Part shown: positions 36,544 through 45,979 of the stretch, piece after piece | Position numbering within the stretch: position 1 is the stretch's first letter | How the letters are laid out: each line of letters begins with the position of its first letter | Source of the DNA: Bradyrhizobium barranii subsp. barranii | GTDB taxonomy: Bacteria; Pseudomonadota; Alphaproteobacteria; Rhizobiales; Xanthobacteraceae | NCBI RefSeq assembly: GCF_017565645.3 | Contig: NZ_CP086136.1 | Location: 124,001-188,000 of the forward strand | DNA: 64,000 bases | Direction: 5' to 3' | Made by a program: the position numbers and the translations under genes | Notes under the pieces: generated by a model | Told to the model about the DNA's origin: nothing | Database searches by the model: none | Seen by the model: the letters and a program-made list of their open reading frames with translations, nothing else

Positions 36544-37005
36544 CTAACGATTGCGCTGCCGTTTGACGAATGGTCGTTCGACATGATGCTCGGCGACGAA
36601 ACGGCCGACGATCTCGGAGATGCCTGGTGGCATCGGCACGGCTTCGACCAGATTGCTGCCTGCATCGGTAAACGCCTCGCCCTCCGCCGGATCGGCGGTG
36701 ACCGCGAGCAGCTCGTAGGGCGGCTCGGACCCGGTCGGACGCAAATTGACCCAGAGCGTCGGCGAGCCTGACGCGAGATTTTCGCGATAGTTGGTGGTTT
36801 CGGTCCGGTGCAGCTCGATCACGGCATCACCTGCATAGAACAACGTGACCTCGCCTTCGCCTCCAATCGGAGTCCATGGCTTCGCGGACGGCTCTCCCGC
36901 GAACACCGAGACGGGCCGCCACAGAAAATCGGCCCACGCACTCTTCGCCTTGCGCCGTTCGATTGCGACACCGACAGCAATGCGTGCAAGACTCGTCGAT
37001 ATCAA
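36544..37005 (-). CDS. DUF3305 protein
   Basis: About 153 aa, family DUF3305. Recognisable core: RIAVGVAIERRKAKSAWADFLWRPVSVF in two parts (RIAVGVAIERRKAKS, WADFLWRPVSVF), and LHRTETTNYRENLASG, PTLWVNLRP, PYELLAVTADPAEGEAF. The TTG at 37005 follows GAGAGGG and matches where relatives begin; a TTG at 37050 would add 15 residues. First gene of the DUF3305-DUF3306-torD group, divergent from the polyferredoxin gene. Function unknown, tied to formate dehydrogenase maturation by context. Confidence 0.82.
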   Translation of the reverse strand: MISTSLARIAVGVAIERRKAKSAWADFLWRPVSVFAGEPSAKPWTPIGGEGEVTLFYAGDAVIELHRTETTNYRENLASGSPTLWVNLRPTGSEPPYELLAVTADPAEGEAFTDAGSNLVEAVPMPPGISEIVGRFVAEHHVERPFVKRQRNR

Positions 37006-37197
37006 TGTACCCTCTCGCGATCGAGACGTGGTTCCTGCTTCCGAAGCCAATCCAGCGACGCTGCGCGCTCGCCCCCGGCGAGAGCGATAATCGTGCGCTC
37101 ATGATACGGGCGTCGTCTTTTCCGATACGCGGAGTATATACTTCGGGGGTGAACGGGCCAGTAGGTGGCCGCTCTATTTTGGGAGCCGCGAGATATT

Positions 37198-37992
37198 GTG
37201 ACCGTCATATCTGACACCAGCAGGCGCCTCCTGATCTGCTCATGCGAAGGGACGATGCCGCTCGATGCAGACGCAATTCGCCGCGGCTGCCGCGGTGAAG
37301 TGACGGCGGCGACGCAGCTCTGCGGCGCCGAACTCGGCCGATTCAAGGCTGTCGCCGCCGAAGATGGTCCGCTCACGGTGGCCTGCACGCAGCAGGCAGC
37401 GTTGTTTTCGCAGGTTGCTTCCGAAAATAATCGTGCGAATTCGATACAGTTTGCCAACATCCGCGAGACCGCCGGATGGTCTGGCGATGCCGACCGCGCG
37501 GGACCGAAGATGGCCGCGCTGCTGGCGGCCGCGGCCGAAGTCACCGCACCCACGTCGATGGTCCAGCTGGAAAGCAGCGGAGTCATCCTGATCTACGGCC
37601 GCGACGAGGCCGCGATCGAGGCTGGCGACTTGCTGAAGGAGCATCTCGACGTCACCGTGCTGATTGCGCCGCCAGCCGCGATCGCACCGCCACGTAACGC
37701 CGACTATCCGATTGCCAAGGGCCGGATAACGAGTGTCAAGGGACACCTGGGCGCGTTCGATGTCGTGGTCGACGATTTCGCCGAAGCCGCACCGTCCTCG
37801 CGTCGAGCCCTGACGTTCGGCGCGTCGCGCAACAACGCCCGTTCGAGCTGCGACATCGTCCTCGACTTGACCGGCGGGCCGGCGCTGGTTCCTGCCGACT
37901 TGCGCGACGGCTATCTGCGCGCGGATCCCGGCAGTCCCGCAGCAATCCTCCAGGCCGTGCTGAAAGCGCGCGACCTCGTCGGGACCTTCGAG
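37198..37992 (+). pseudogene. Formate dehydrogenase-associated polyferredoxin, N-terminal fragment
   Basis: First 265 codons of a 4Fe-4S protein cut by an IS element. Reading runs DTSRRLLICSCEGTMPLD, a thiol-containing start typical of this family, to GTFE. It then enters the IS and stops after SWLRKFGQ (TAG ending at 38019). The fragment holds no ferredoxin cluster motif; those lie beyond the IS. Joined to 39360-40607 it gives 680 aa in one frame. Start GTG at 37198 is preferred, with GGGAG 12 bases upstream; a GTG at 37165 is possible. Confidence 0.85.
37986..37992. repeat. Left copy of 7-bp target duplication
   Basis: CTTCGAG, repeated at 39353-39359 immediately beyond the right end of the IS. 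IS3-family elements usually make 3-5 bp duplications, so part of the 7 bp may be chance or belong to the IS end. Confidence 0.7.
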
Positions 37993-38078
37993 AGCTGGCT
38001 CCGCAAATTCGGACAGTAGCTTGAGTGGATTTTCTGCCTGACAGCGGCGAGGATTCTTGCTGCGAATCAGGAGCGAAG

Positions 38079-38384
38079 ATGACGAAGAAGAGCCGCCGGA
38101 CGCATTCTCCGGCATTCAAGGCGAAGGTTGCTTTGGCTGCGGTCAAAGGCGACAAGACACTGGCGGAGCTGGCGCAACTGTTTGATGTTCATCCGAACCA
38201 GATCACGATCTGGAAAAACCAGCTCCTGGAAGGCGCCGCCGGCGTGTTTGGGCATGACAAGACATCGGCCGAGACGCCGGTCGATTTGAAGGCGTTACAT
38301 GCCAAGATCGGCGAGCTGGCGTTGGAAAACGATTTTTTGTCCGGCGCGCTCACCAAGGCGGGCCTGCTGAGCGCAAAGCGATGA
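38079..38384 (+). CDS. IS3-family transposase OrfA
   Basis: DNA-binding part of the transposase, 101 aa. HTH-8 type motif: THSPAFKAKVALAAVKGDKTLAELAQLF, given in parts (FKAKVALAAVKGDK, TLAELAQLFDVHPNQI), followed by a leucine-zipper-like tail (LKALHAKIGELALENDFL). CAGGAG precedes the ATG. Its stop overlaps the OrfB start (ATGA at 38381-38384), so OrfB may be made by coupling rather than only by -1 frameshifting. Confidence 0.93.
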   Translation: MTKKSRRTHSPAFKAKVALAAVKGDKTLAELAQLFDVHPNQITIWKNQLLEGAAGVFGHDKTSAETPVDLKALHAKIGELALENDFLSGALTKAGLLSAKR

Positions 38385-39208
38385 TCGACCGCGATCATGA
38401 TCTTTCTATCGTGCGCCAGGCGAAGGTCCTGAAGCTGGCTCGCAGCACGGTCTACTATGAACCTCGGCCAGTTTCGGCCGAGGACCTTGCCTTGATGCGT
38501 CGGCTCGATGAGCTGCATCTCGATTATCCCTTCGCGGGAGCGCGTATGCTGCGATCGTTGCTGCGGCGGGAGGGCGTATACGCCGGTCGCCGCCACATCG
38601 CGACGCTGATGAAGCGCATGGGGATCGAGGCGGTCTATCGTCGCCCGAACACGAGCAAGCCGGCTCCGGGTCACAAGATCTACCCGTACCTGTTGCGCGG
38701 ATTGAAGATCGAGCGGCCCGACCATGCGTGGGCAATGGACATCACCTACATTCCGATGCGGCGTGGCTTCGTCTATCTCGCGGCGGTCGTCGATGTGTTC
38801 AGCCGACGGGTCCTGGCCCATCGCGTCTCGATCACAATGGAGGCGGCCTTCTGCGTCGAAGCGGTCCAGGAGGCGTTGGCGAAGCACGGCAGGCCCGAGA
38901 TTTTCAACACGGATCAGGGCAGCCAGTTCACCAGCCTCGAGTTCACCGATGTGCTGCTGGACGCGAAGATCGCCATCAGCATGGACGGCAAGGGCGCCTG
39001 GCGCGACAACGTGTTTGTCGAGCGGCTCTGGCGCACGGTCAAATACGAAGAAGTTTATCTCCGCGCCTACGACAGCGTGTCCGAGGCGCGAGCGTCAATT
39101 GCCAAGTATCTGGCCTTCTACAATCAGGGACGCCCTCACTCGAGCCTTGACGGGCGCACGCCCGACGAGGCTTACTTCGGCACGCAAGCTATGGTGATGG
39201 CCGCATGA
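38381..39208 (+). CDS. IS3-family transposase OrfB (DDE integrase)
   Basis: Catalytic transposase subunit, 275 aa, rve integrase core. DDE residues are in AMDITYIPM, FNTDQGSQF and the Glu in VERLWRTVKYEEVY. An HTH-21 region with YPFAGARMLRSLLRREG precedes it. The C-terminal signature YNQGRPHSSLDGRTPDEAYF is typical of the IS407/IS2-like subgroups. The frame is intact, so the copy may be active. Confidence 0.95.
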   Translation: MIDRDHDLSIVRQAKVLKLARSTVYYEPRPVSAEDLALMRRLDELHLDYPFAGARMLRSLLRREGVYAGRRHIATLMKRMGIEAVYRRPNTSKPAPGHKIYPYLLRGLKIERPDHAWAMDITYIPMRRGFVYLAAVVDVFSRRVLAHRVSITMEAAFCVEAVQEALAKHGRPEIFNTDQGSQFTSLEFTDVLLDAKIAISMDGKGAWRDNVFVERLWRTVKYEEVYLRAYDSVSEARASIAKYLAFYNQGRPHSSLDGRTPDEAYFGTQAMVMAA

Positions 39209-39359
39209 CCGTCGCCGACGGTTTTGTCGTCGCTCTGGTCGGGCTACGCCCTCCCGACGCAACGACAAAACCGTAAAGCCCCGCGTTCAGCATAACCCGG
39301 CAGGAATCCACTTAAATCCAGCGGGGCGCTGTCCAAACAACCGGGGCCAGCTCTTCGAG

Positions 39360-40607
39360 AAGCCGCGCTACATCACCTTCGACGCCGGGCTTTGCGCACA
39401 TTCGCGCTCGAAGCGGACCGGCTGCACCCGCTGTCTCGATTCCTGTCCGGCCGGCGCAATCACACCTGCCGGCAACCATGTGGCGATCGACGCCAACATC
39501 TGCGCGGGCTGCGGCCAATGCGCGACGGCCTGTCCCACCGGCGCCGCGTCCTATGCGCTGCCGGCGGAAGACGCGCTGGTCAGAAAGCTGCGTGCCATGC
39601 TGCTCGCATACCGTCAGGCGGGCGGCGAGCGGGCCGTTGTCCTCGTCCATGACGAAAGCCACGGCGCGCCGCTGATCGACGCGCTGTCGCGGTTCGGCGA
39701 CGGCTTGCCCGCGAACGTGCTGCCGTTCGCGGTCAACGAGGTCACGCAAGTCGGGTTGGAGAGCATCATCGCGGCTTTCGCCTATGGCGTGTCGGCGGTG
39801 CGTTTCCTGCTGCGGGCCAAGCCGCGCCACGACGTCTCCGGATTGACGCGGACGGTCGCGCTCGCCGATCCGATCCTTGCCGGACTCGGCTTCGGCCCGG
39901 CCCGGCTTTCCGTCATCGCGACCGACGATCCGGACCAGCTGATCGAAGCGCTCCGCACCGCGCCGGCCGACGCGCCCGCCCCGCGCCCTGCGAGCTTCCG
40001 CGCCGTAGGCGGCAAGCGCGACGTGCTGCGCTTTGCGCTGGCCGAACTGCACCGCGCGGCGCCTGCACCCGTCGATGTCATTCCGTTGCCCGAAGGCGCG
40101 CCGTTCGGGACCGTCGAGATCGATGCTGCCGGCTGCACACTTTGCCTGTCCTGCGTGTCGGTCTGTCCGACGAGTGCCCTGCGCGACGACCCCGAGCGCC
40201 CGGCATTGCGTTTTGTCGAAGACTCCTGCGTTCAGTGCGGCCTGTGCCGGACGACGTGCCCGGAAAACGTCATCACACTGGTCCCGCAGATTGATTTCCG
40301 TGCCAGTCGGGCGCCAGCCCGCCTTCTCAAGGAAGAGGAGCCGTTTTGCTGCATCCGCTGCGGCAAGCCATTCGGCGTCAAGAGCAGCATCGAGCGTGTG
40401 GTCGCGAAGCTCGAAGGCCAGCACTGGATGTATTCGGGCTCGGCGCAGCGGCTCGACGCCATCAAGATGTGCGGCGACTGCCGCGTCGGCTTCGTCGCCG
40501 AACAAGGTTTTGAATCTTATGGCGCAACTGGCCCGACCGTCCGCACCACCGACGATTACCTGCGTGACCGGGACGGGAAGCGAGACCCGGACGGCCGCTC
40601 CAACTGA
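39360..40607 (+). pseudogene. Formate dehydrogenase-associated polyferredoxin, C-terminal fragment
   Basis: Remainder of the IS-interrupted gene, 415 codons plus stop. It carries four 4Fe-4S cluster motifs: CTRCLDSCPAGAI, CAGCGQCATACPTGA, CTLCLSCVSVCPTSA and CVQCGLCRTTCPENV. A C-terminal Cys pair region follows (CCIRCGKPFG, CGDCRVGF). Such proteins are thought to pass electrons or help mature formate dehydrogenase. Without its own promoter and start the fragment is probably silent, although a GTG at 39480 could restart translation. It is convergent with the cytochrome b subunit gene, 35 bp away. Confidence 0.85.
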
Positions 40608-40642
40608 ATTGCCCGGTTCAGGTTGGTCCGAGCGCCATCGCG

Positions 40643-41641
40643 CTATTCAGCCGGCGTGGCCGAGGCTTGCCGGCCTTCCGCTTCGAGCTTTTCGGCGAGC
40701 CAGCGGTCGTGATGCTCTCTCGCCCAATTGATATCGACCTCGCCCGTACCCATGGCTTCGAACGCGCCTTCCATGCCGAGCGTGCCGATATAGATGTGTC
40801 CCAGGATCAGCGCGATGAAAAGGATCGCGATGACGGCGTGGGCGACCTGGGCGATCTGCATGTCGGCAATGTTAGTGCCGTAGAAGGGAAACAGCAGCAC
40901 GAATCCCGATGCGGAGACCAGGAGGCCGGCTGCGACCGACAGCCAATAGACCATTTTCTCACCGAGATTGAAGCGGCCTGCAGGCGCATGCTTCGACTTG
41001 ATGAAGCCGCCACCCTGCTTGACCCAGTCAATATCGACTCGCTTGAACAGATTGTCCCGGAAGAAAAGCACCGTGATCAAAACGAGGCCCGCCACGAAGG
41101 CGAAGCTCGTGAAATTGTGCACGTACTTCGCGACCTGGGAGATGTCCGAGAATAGTTCCGGGCCGACGAGCGGCCGCAGCAGGATCTTGCCGAAGGTGAC
41201 ATTCAGGCCGGTCAATCCGAGCAGCACGAAAGAGACCGCTGTCAGCCAATGCGCGAACCGCTCGAAAGCCTTGAAGCGGACGATCGTCTGCCCGGAGCGC
41301 CCCGCCTCGATGCGAAGCCGGCCCATGATCAGATAGGCCAGCGCGAGCACGGCAAGCATGCCGACGATCACCACCGCCCCACCCCAGTGCAGCAGGACCT
41401 CGTGGAAATAATCCCAGGTCCGTCCCGCCGGCTGCATCAACACGCTGGCTTTGACATCTGGAATGTCGATCCGGCCCTGGATGCGCGGCACTTGCTCGAG
41501 AAGCGTCTTCTGATTGGCCACACTGGCGGTCGGATTGGGCGCCCCGTCGGGACCGAGCTTCTGGGCGAGCACCGGGGCTGTCGTGAGACCGAACAGCATC
41601 AACAACAGCGCTACGAAGCGAATGCGTGCGAAAGCCGTCAT
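40643..41641 (-). CDS. Formate dehydrogenase cytochrome b556 (gamma) subunit
   Basis: Inner-membrane diheme cytochrome b of 332 aa that passes electrons from periplasmic formate oxidation to quinone. A signal-like N-terminus (ALLLMLFGLTTAPVLA) precedes a periplasmic stretch, then four to five membrane spans. Haem-ligand His candidates are in FERFAHWLTAVSF, AKYVHNFTSFAFV and VAHAVIAILFIALILGHIYIG. The insert KGGGFIKSKHAPAGRFNLGEKMVYW-like loop (FIKSKHAPAGRFN) is typical of FdoI/FdhI. Third structural gene of the operon, 49 bp behind the iron-sulfur subunit. Confidence 0.93.
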   Translation of the reverse strand: MTAFARIRFVALLLMLFGLTTAPVLAQKLGPDGAPNPTASVANQKTLLEQVPRIQGRIDIPDVKASVLMQPAGRTWDYFHEVLLHWGGAVVIVGMLAVLALAYLIMGRLRIEAGRSGQTIVRFKAFERFAHWLTAVSFVLLGLTGLNVTFGKILLRPLVGPELFSDISQVAKYVHNFTSFAFVAGLVLITVLFFRDNLFKRVDIDWVKQGGGFIKSKHAPAGRFNLGEKMVYWLSVAAGLLVSASGFVLLFPFYGTNIADMQIAQVAHAVIAILFIALILGHIYIGTLGMEGAFEAMGTGEVDINWAREHHDRWLAEKLEAEGRQASATPAE

Positions 41642-41690
41642 GACGGATACCCAATCTTCGTCCCTAATCGTCGCGGTAAGCGCAGGTCCC

Positions 41691-42293
41691 TTATGACTTG
41701 ACGTCCTCGTGATAGGCGGTTGTCCAGCCCCAGGCTCCGGAGCCGTAGCCGCGCTTCTCGACGCGCTCCTCGTAGATCTGGGCGATGATGTCGCCATCGC
41801 CGGCGAGTAGCGACTTGGTCGAGCACATCTCGGCGCACATCGGCAGCTTGCCTTCGCCGAAGCGGTTCGAGCCGTATTTCGCATATTCTTCGGCGCTGCC
41901 CGGCGCCTCCGGTCCGCCGCCGCCCGCGCAATAGGTGCACTTGTCCATCTTGCCGCGCGAGCCGAAGTTCCCGACCTGGGGATATTGCGGCGCTCCGAAC
42001 GGGCAGGCGTAGAAGCAATAGCCGCAGCCGATGCACAAATCCTTGTCGTGCAGGACGATGCCGTCTTCGGTCGGATAGATGCACTTGACCGGACACACCG
42101 ACGCGCAAGGCGCATCGGTACAGTGCATGCAGGCCATCGACACCGACCGCTCGCCGGGCTTGCCGTCATTGATCGTGACGACGCGCCGCCGATTGATGCC
42201 CCAAGGCACTTCGTTCTCGTTCTTGCAGGCGGTCACACAGGCATTGCAGTCGATGCAACGGTCCGCATCGCACAGGAATTTCATGCGTGCCAT
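41691..42293 (-). CDS. Formate dehydrogenase iron-sulfur (beta) subunit
   Basis: Periplasm-facing electron-transfer subunit, 200 aa, with four 4Fe-4S clusters: CIDCNACVTACKNEN at the start, CMHCTDAPCASVCP, CIGCGYCFYACPFGAP, then CTYCAGG with CAEMC. It matches the Fdh3B type common in Rhizobiales. No C-terminal membrane anchor is present, unlike E. coli FdnH. GAGAGGTT precedes the ATG. It follows the catalytic subunit by 12 bp. Confidence 0.94.
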   Translation of the reverse strand: MARMKFLCDADRCIDCNACVTACKNENEVPWGINRRRVVTINDGKPGERSVSMACMHCTDAPCASVCPVKCIYPTEDGIVLHDKDLCIGCGYCFYACPFGAPQYPQVGNFGSRGKMDKCTYCAGGGGPEAPGSAEEYAKYGSNRFGEGKLPMCAEMCSTKSLLAGDGDIIAQIYEERVEKRGYGSGAWGWTTAYHEDVKS

Positions 42294-42305
42294 TGGTCTA
42301 ACCTC

Positions 42306-45260
42306 TCATGCGGCCCTGATCTGACACAGCGTGGCTTTCGGCTCCTGCATGCCGGTGGCAGGATCATAGCCATAGGTCGTCAGCGAGTTGTTGCTCTCGC
42401 CGAGCACGATGGGATCGGCTCCCGTTGGATATTTCGCCCGAAGGTCGGCTCCCTCGTACCAGCCGGCGAAATGGAACGGCATCCAGGCAACGCCCTTGCC
42501 GACGCGTTCAGTCACCTGTGCCTTCATCCGGGCCCGCGAGCTGTTCTCTGCACCGGTCACCCAAACCCAGCCGCCATCGACGATGCCGCGCTCGGCTGCG
42601 TCCGCCGGGTTGATCTCGACGTACATGTGCTGCTTCAGTTCGGCGAGCCATCTGTTGGACCGCGTTTCCTCGCCACCGCCTTCGTATTCAACCAGACGGC
42701 CCGAGCTCAGGATCAGCGGGAACTGCTTCGAGATTGCGCGATCGACGGCGGCCTTCTGCACGGAGAAGCCGATATTGGGCACGCGGAATTGCTTCGCGTC
42801 CGGCAAGGTCGGATAGTCGGCGACGAGGTCGGGACGCGGCGTGTAGATCGGCTCGCGATGCACCGGAACCGGATCGGGAAGATTCCACGCAATCATGCGT
42901 GCCTTGGCGTTTCCGTAAGGCGAACACCCGTGTTCGATCGCGACGCGCTGGATGCCGCCGGACAGATCGGTCGACCATGACACCTTGTCGGGATCGGCCG
43001 GATTGATGCGCTCGATCACCTCGCGTTCTTGCGCCGTGAGGTCCTTGTCCCAGCCGAGTTTCTTCAGCACGCCAAGGGTGAACTCGGGATAACCGTCCTT
43101 GATCTCCGAACCAACGGAGTACGAGCCTTCGGCAAGAAGATTATCGTGATCTTCCCGCTCCACCTCCTGCCCGTTCTCCATCACCTTGCGCTTCACGACG
43201 CGCTCGACTCCGAACCGCGCGCGGAAGGTGCCGCCGCCCTCCTTCACCGGAAGGTTGGTATTGTAGAGGATCGGCGTGCCCGGATGCCTGTACTCGGGCG
43301 TGCCCCAGCACGGCCATGGCAGGCCGTAATAATCTCCACCAACCTCCGGATCATCCTTCGGCGCCCGCAGCGTCACCAGGTCGAACTTGTGCTGGTTTCT
43401 CATGTGGGCCTTGAGCCGCTCCGGCGACTGGCCGCAATAGCCCGTCGACCAGCCGCCGCGGTTGATCTCGCGCAGGATGTCCTCCGCCGAGACCGCGCCG
43501 TTCTCGACCTTGATGTTCTTGAACATCAGGTCGGCAAATCCGAACTTGCGGGCGAACAGGTACATGGTGTCGTAGTCGTTCTTCGATTCGAAGACCGGAT
43601 CGACGATCTTTTCGCCCCATTGCAGGGAGCGGTTGGAGTTGGTGCGCGAACCTTCCATCTCGAAGCTCGTGCAGGCCGGCAGGAGGTACGTGCCGTTCTT
43701 GCGCTCCGACAGCACCGACCATGCGGTCGGATAGGGATCGCAGACCACCAGCAACTCCAGCTTCTCGATGCCCTTCACCGCTTCCGGCATCCGCGTGATG
43801 GTGTTGACGCCATGGCCCATGATGAACATGGCCTGCACCGGATTGGGCTGGCTGATCTGATTCTTCGGGAGCAGGGTTGCGTCGAACCAGCGCGTGCTGG
43901 GAATGCCAGGCGTTTCCATCAGCTTTTTGTCGGGGAAGCGCGACTTCATCCAGTCGTAGTCGACCTCCCATACCCGGCACCAATGCCGCCAGGCCTCCTC
44001 GGCAAGACCGTAGTACAGCGGCAGCGACGTGACATCGAGACCGAGATCGGTTGCACCCTGCACGTTGGTGTGGCCGCGGAAAATGTTGGCGCCTGCGCCG
44101 GGCAGCCCCATGTTGCCGGTGGCGAGCAGCAACAGGCAGCTGGCGCGGACATTGGCGGTGCCGGTGGTGAACTGGGTCTGCCCCATCGCCCAGATAAGCG
44201 TGGACGGCTTCTGTTTGGCGAACAGTTCGGCGACATGCTTGACCTGCGCCTCCGGCAGGCCGGTCACGCGCTCGACCTCCTTGGGCGGCCACTTCGCAAC
44301 CTGCTTCCGAACCTCATCCAGGCCATAGACGCGCTGAGCGAGGAATTCCTTGTCCTCCCAGCCATTCTCGAAAATGTGCCACAGCATGCCGTAGATCGTG
44401 GCGATATGCGTGCCGGGGCGAACCCGGACGTATTCGGTCGCGTGCGCAGCGGTCCGCGTCATCCGGGGATCGACCACGATCATGTTGGCGCGGTTGAGCT
44501 CCTTGCCTTCAAGAATGTGCTGCAGGGAAACCGGATGGGCCTCGGCGGGATTGCCGCCCATCAACAGGATGGTCTTGGCGTTGCGGATGTCGTTGTAGCT
44601 GTTGGTCATCGCGCCGTAGCCCCAGGTATTGGCTACACCGGTGACCGTCGTGGAGTGGCAGATCCGCGCCTGATGATCGGAGTTATTGGTGCCCCAGAAC
44701 GCCGCAAGCTTGCGATTGAGATAAGCGGCCTCGTTGGTGAACTTGGCGGAGCCAAGCCAATAGACCGAGTCGGGCCCCGCCTTCTGGCGGATATCCAGCA
44801 GCTTGTCGCCGATCTCGTCGATCGCCGTCTCCCAGGAGATGCGCGTCCACTGTCCGTTGACGAGCTTCACGGGGTAACGCAGGCGTCGTTCGTTCAACAC
44901 GTCGTCGCGAACTGCCGCACCCTTGCAGCAATGCGAGCCGCGATTGATCGGACTGTCGTAGTCGGGCTCCTGCCCGATCCATACGCCGTTGGCGACCTTG
45001 GCAATCACCGAGCAACCGACCGAGCAGTGCGTGCAGACGTTCTTGCGGGTCGTGACCGTTGCGCCGACAGGTGGCGGCGGACCGGCTTCGGCCTTGCGCA
45101 CGCTGTGCAGCGCGAGCTCACCCACCGCGGCCAATGCACCGGCCGTGACTCCAGAGCGCTTCAGGAACGTCCGTCGGTCCAGTTTCGCCGATGCTGCGTC
45201 GGCCGCCGCATCGAAAAGCCTGGCACGCTCCGGACGACGATCGGACTTCCTGATCAGCAC
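42306..45260 (-). CDS. fdhA: Formate dehydrogenase molybdopterin (alpha) subunit, Cys type
   Basis: Catalytic Mo/W-bisMGD subunit of 984 aa oxidising formate in the periplasm. Tat signal DRRTFLKRSGVTAGALAA near residues 28-45. The N-terminal 4Fe-4S motif is CTHCSVGCSVIA...CCKGAA. The Mo ligand is cysteine in HQARICHSTTV, not selenocysteine, and no in-frame TGA is needed. IMGHGVNTITRMPE and the C-terminal MGD-binding domain (RLVEYEGGGEETRSNRW) are present. GTG start with GGAG 6 bases upstream. Second gene of the operon; chaperoned presumably by the TorD protein at 35.2 kb. Confidence 0.95.
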   Translation of the reverse strand: MLIRKSDRRPERARLFDAAADAASAKLDRRTFLKRSGVTAGALAAVGELALHSVRKAEAGPPPPVGATVTTRKNVCTHCSVGCSVIAKVANGVWIGQEPDYDSPINRGSHCCKGAAVRDDVLNERRLRYPVKLVNGQWTRISWETAIDEIGDKLLDIRQKAGPDSVYWLGSAKFTNEAAYLNRKLAAFWGTNNSDHQARICHSTTVTGVANTWGYGAMTNSYNDIRNAKTILLMGGNPAEAHPVSLQHILEGKELNRANMIVVDPRMTRTAAHATEYVRVRPGTHIATIYGMLWHIFENGWEDKEFLAQRVYGLDEVRKQVAKWPPKEVERVTGLPEAQVKHVAELFAKQKPSTLIWAMGQTQFTTGTANVRASCLLLLATGNMGLPGAGANIFRGHTNVQGATDLGLDVTSLPLYYGLAEEAWRHWCRVWEVDYDWMKSRFPDKKLMETPGIPSTRWFDATLLPKNQISQPNPVQAMFIMGHGVNTITRMPEAVKGIEKLELLVVCDPYPTAWSVLSERKNGTYLLPACTSFEMEGSRTNSNRSLQWGEKIVDPVFESKNDYDTMYLFARKFGFADLMFKNIKVENGAVSAEDILREINRGGWSTGYCGQSPERLKAHMRNQHKFDLVTLRAPKDDPEVGGDYYGLPWPCWGTPEYRHPGTPILYNTNLPVKEGGGTFRARFGVERVVKRKVMENGQEVEREDHDNLLAEGSYSVGSEIKDGYPEFTLGVLKKLGWDKDLTAQEREVIERINPADPDKVSWSTDLSGGIQRVAIEHGCSPYGNAKARMIAWNLPDPVPVHREPIYTPRPDLVADYPTLPDAKQFRVPNIGFSVQKAAVDRAISKQFPLILSSGRLVEYEGGGEETRSNRWLAELKQHMYVEINPADAAERGIVDGGWVWVTGAENSSRARMKAQVTERVGKGVAWMPFHFAGWYEGADLRAKYPTGADPIVLGESNNSLTTYGYDPATGMQEPKATLCQIRAA

Positions 45261-45269
45261 GGAAGTCTC

Positions 45270-45485
45270 CTATCGAGTGGGATAGCTGTTGACGCGATAG
45301 AAATTCCTGACTTCCTGGGAGTCAGGTCGATAGCGAGCCTTCCGCTTCTGATCGAGATCAACGGGCTTTGCGGAAGCCGCCGCCGGCAACAATTGGCCGG
45401 CACCCAACGCACCGGCACCGGCACCGACAATCGTCAGCCGAAGCACGTCACGTCGAAGAAGCTTTGGCGCTTGATCATTCTTCAA
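45270..45485 (-). CDS. Small Tat-targeted formate dehydrogenase-associated protein
   Basis: A 71-aa protein of the TIGR02811-like 'formate dehydrogenase region TAT target' group. The twin-arginine stretch is LLRRDVLRLTIVGAGAGALG, and the mature part ends RYRPDSQEVRNFYRVNSYPTR in two pieces (YRPDSQEVRNFY, VNSYPTR), the conserved tail of these proteins. It starts with TTG at 45485, with AGGGAG upstream. First gene of the fdh operon, 9 bp before fdhA. Function unknown; perhaps a periplasmic assembly or stability factor. Confidence 0.85.
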   Translation of the reverse strand: MKNDQAPKLLRRDVLRLTIVGAGAGALGAGQLLPAAASAKPVDLDQKRKARYRPDSQEVRNFYRVNSYPTR

Positions 45486-45979
45486 CGAAGCACACTCCCT
45501 GTCGGGGTCAGGCCTTCCCGAAGGCTATCCGAGTTTTGCGCCGGACATCAATCACAGACCTGCGTTGCATAATCTGCAGGAGCAGCCGTGCACGCAGCTT
45601 TGCGCTTGTGTTACCGCAGCAAGCAGTCAATCGTCGTCAACATCATTGTTATCAGCCGTTCGGCTCTGCAGATTGTCGTGCGAATTGGAAACGGCGAAAC
45701 ATCGAGCAGGTGATTGCCGGACGGGTGACGTCACACGCGTCGCGAGTGACGAACTCGCGATCGATACGAATGATACGTCGACATCGTGAGCGATCGCCGA
45801 AATCCGCGTCGGGTCGAAGTCAATTCTTGGCGCGACGTCGTCACAGGCGAAGGGGCGCTTTCCCCTCGCGATGAGTGCTCAAAGTGACCCGGGGTCGCAC
45901 CCCTTCGTTGCACAATCGGGGTCACGCAGCACAAGGATGCGATTTATCTGTCTGGAAATGCTGGATATCCAGAAAAAGC
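45486..45979. other. Non-coding region upstream of the fdh operon
   Basis: No credible gene on either strand. It must hold the fdh promoter. A spaced inverted repeat is visible: AATCTGCAGGAGC (45571-45583) and GCTCTGCAGATT (45663-45674). The right end shares short similarity with the flank of the tRNA-Leu gene at 50.1 kb. Confidence 0.5.

Larger units (their letters stand above)
37993..39352 (+). mobile_element. IS3-family insertion sequence, 1,360 bp
   Basis: Ends are imperfect inverted repeats: left AGCTGGCTCCG with GGACAG at 38011-38016 region, right the complement AGCTGGCCCCG with GGACAG. Flanked by a 7-bp direct repeat CTTCGAG (37986-37992 and 39353-39359). The palindromic AGCT at each tip makes the exact edges uncertain by a few bases. 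A second internal pair, TTGAGTGGAT and ATCCACTTAA, lies just inside. Two transposase frames overlap by ATGA. Removing the element and one repeat restores the polyferredoxin reading frame exactly. Confidence 0.92.

Noticed and set aside
38020..39318. Inner inverted pair TTGAGTGGAT/ATCCACTTAA taken as the IS ends
   Set aside because: The outer pair AGCTGGC..GGACAG is flanked by a direct repeat and its removal restores the host frame exactly; the inner pair does neither.
44600..44800. Selenocysteine formate dehydrogenase
   Set aside because: The molybdenum-ligand position reads Cys (ARICHS) and no in-frame TGA occurs.
43029..45572. Very long plus-strand open frame opposite fdhA
   Set aside because: Antisense to a clear molybdoenzyme gene. 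High GC keeps the mirrored frame open, and the translation is Arg/Ala/His-rich without a domain.
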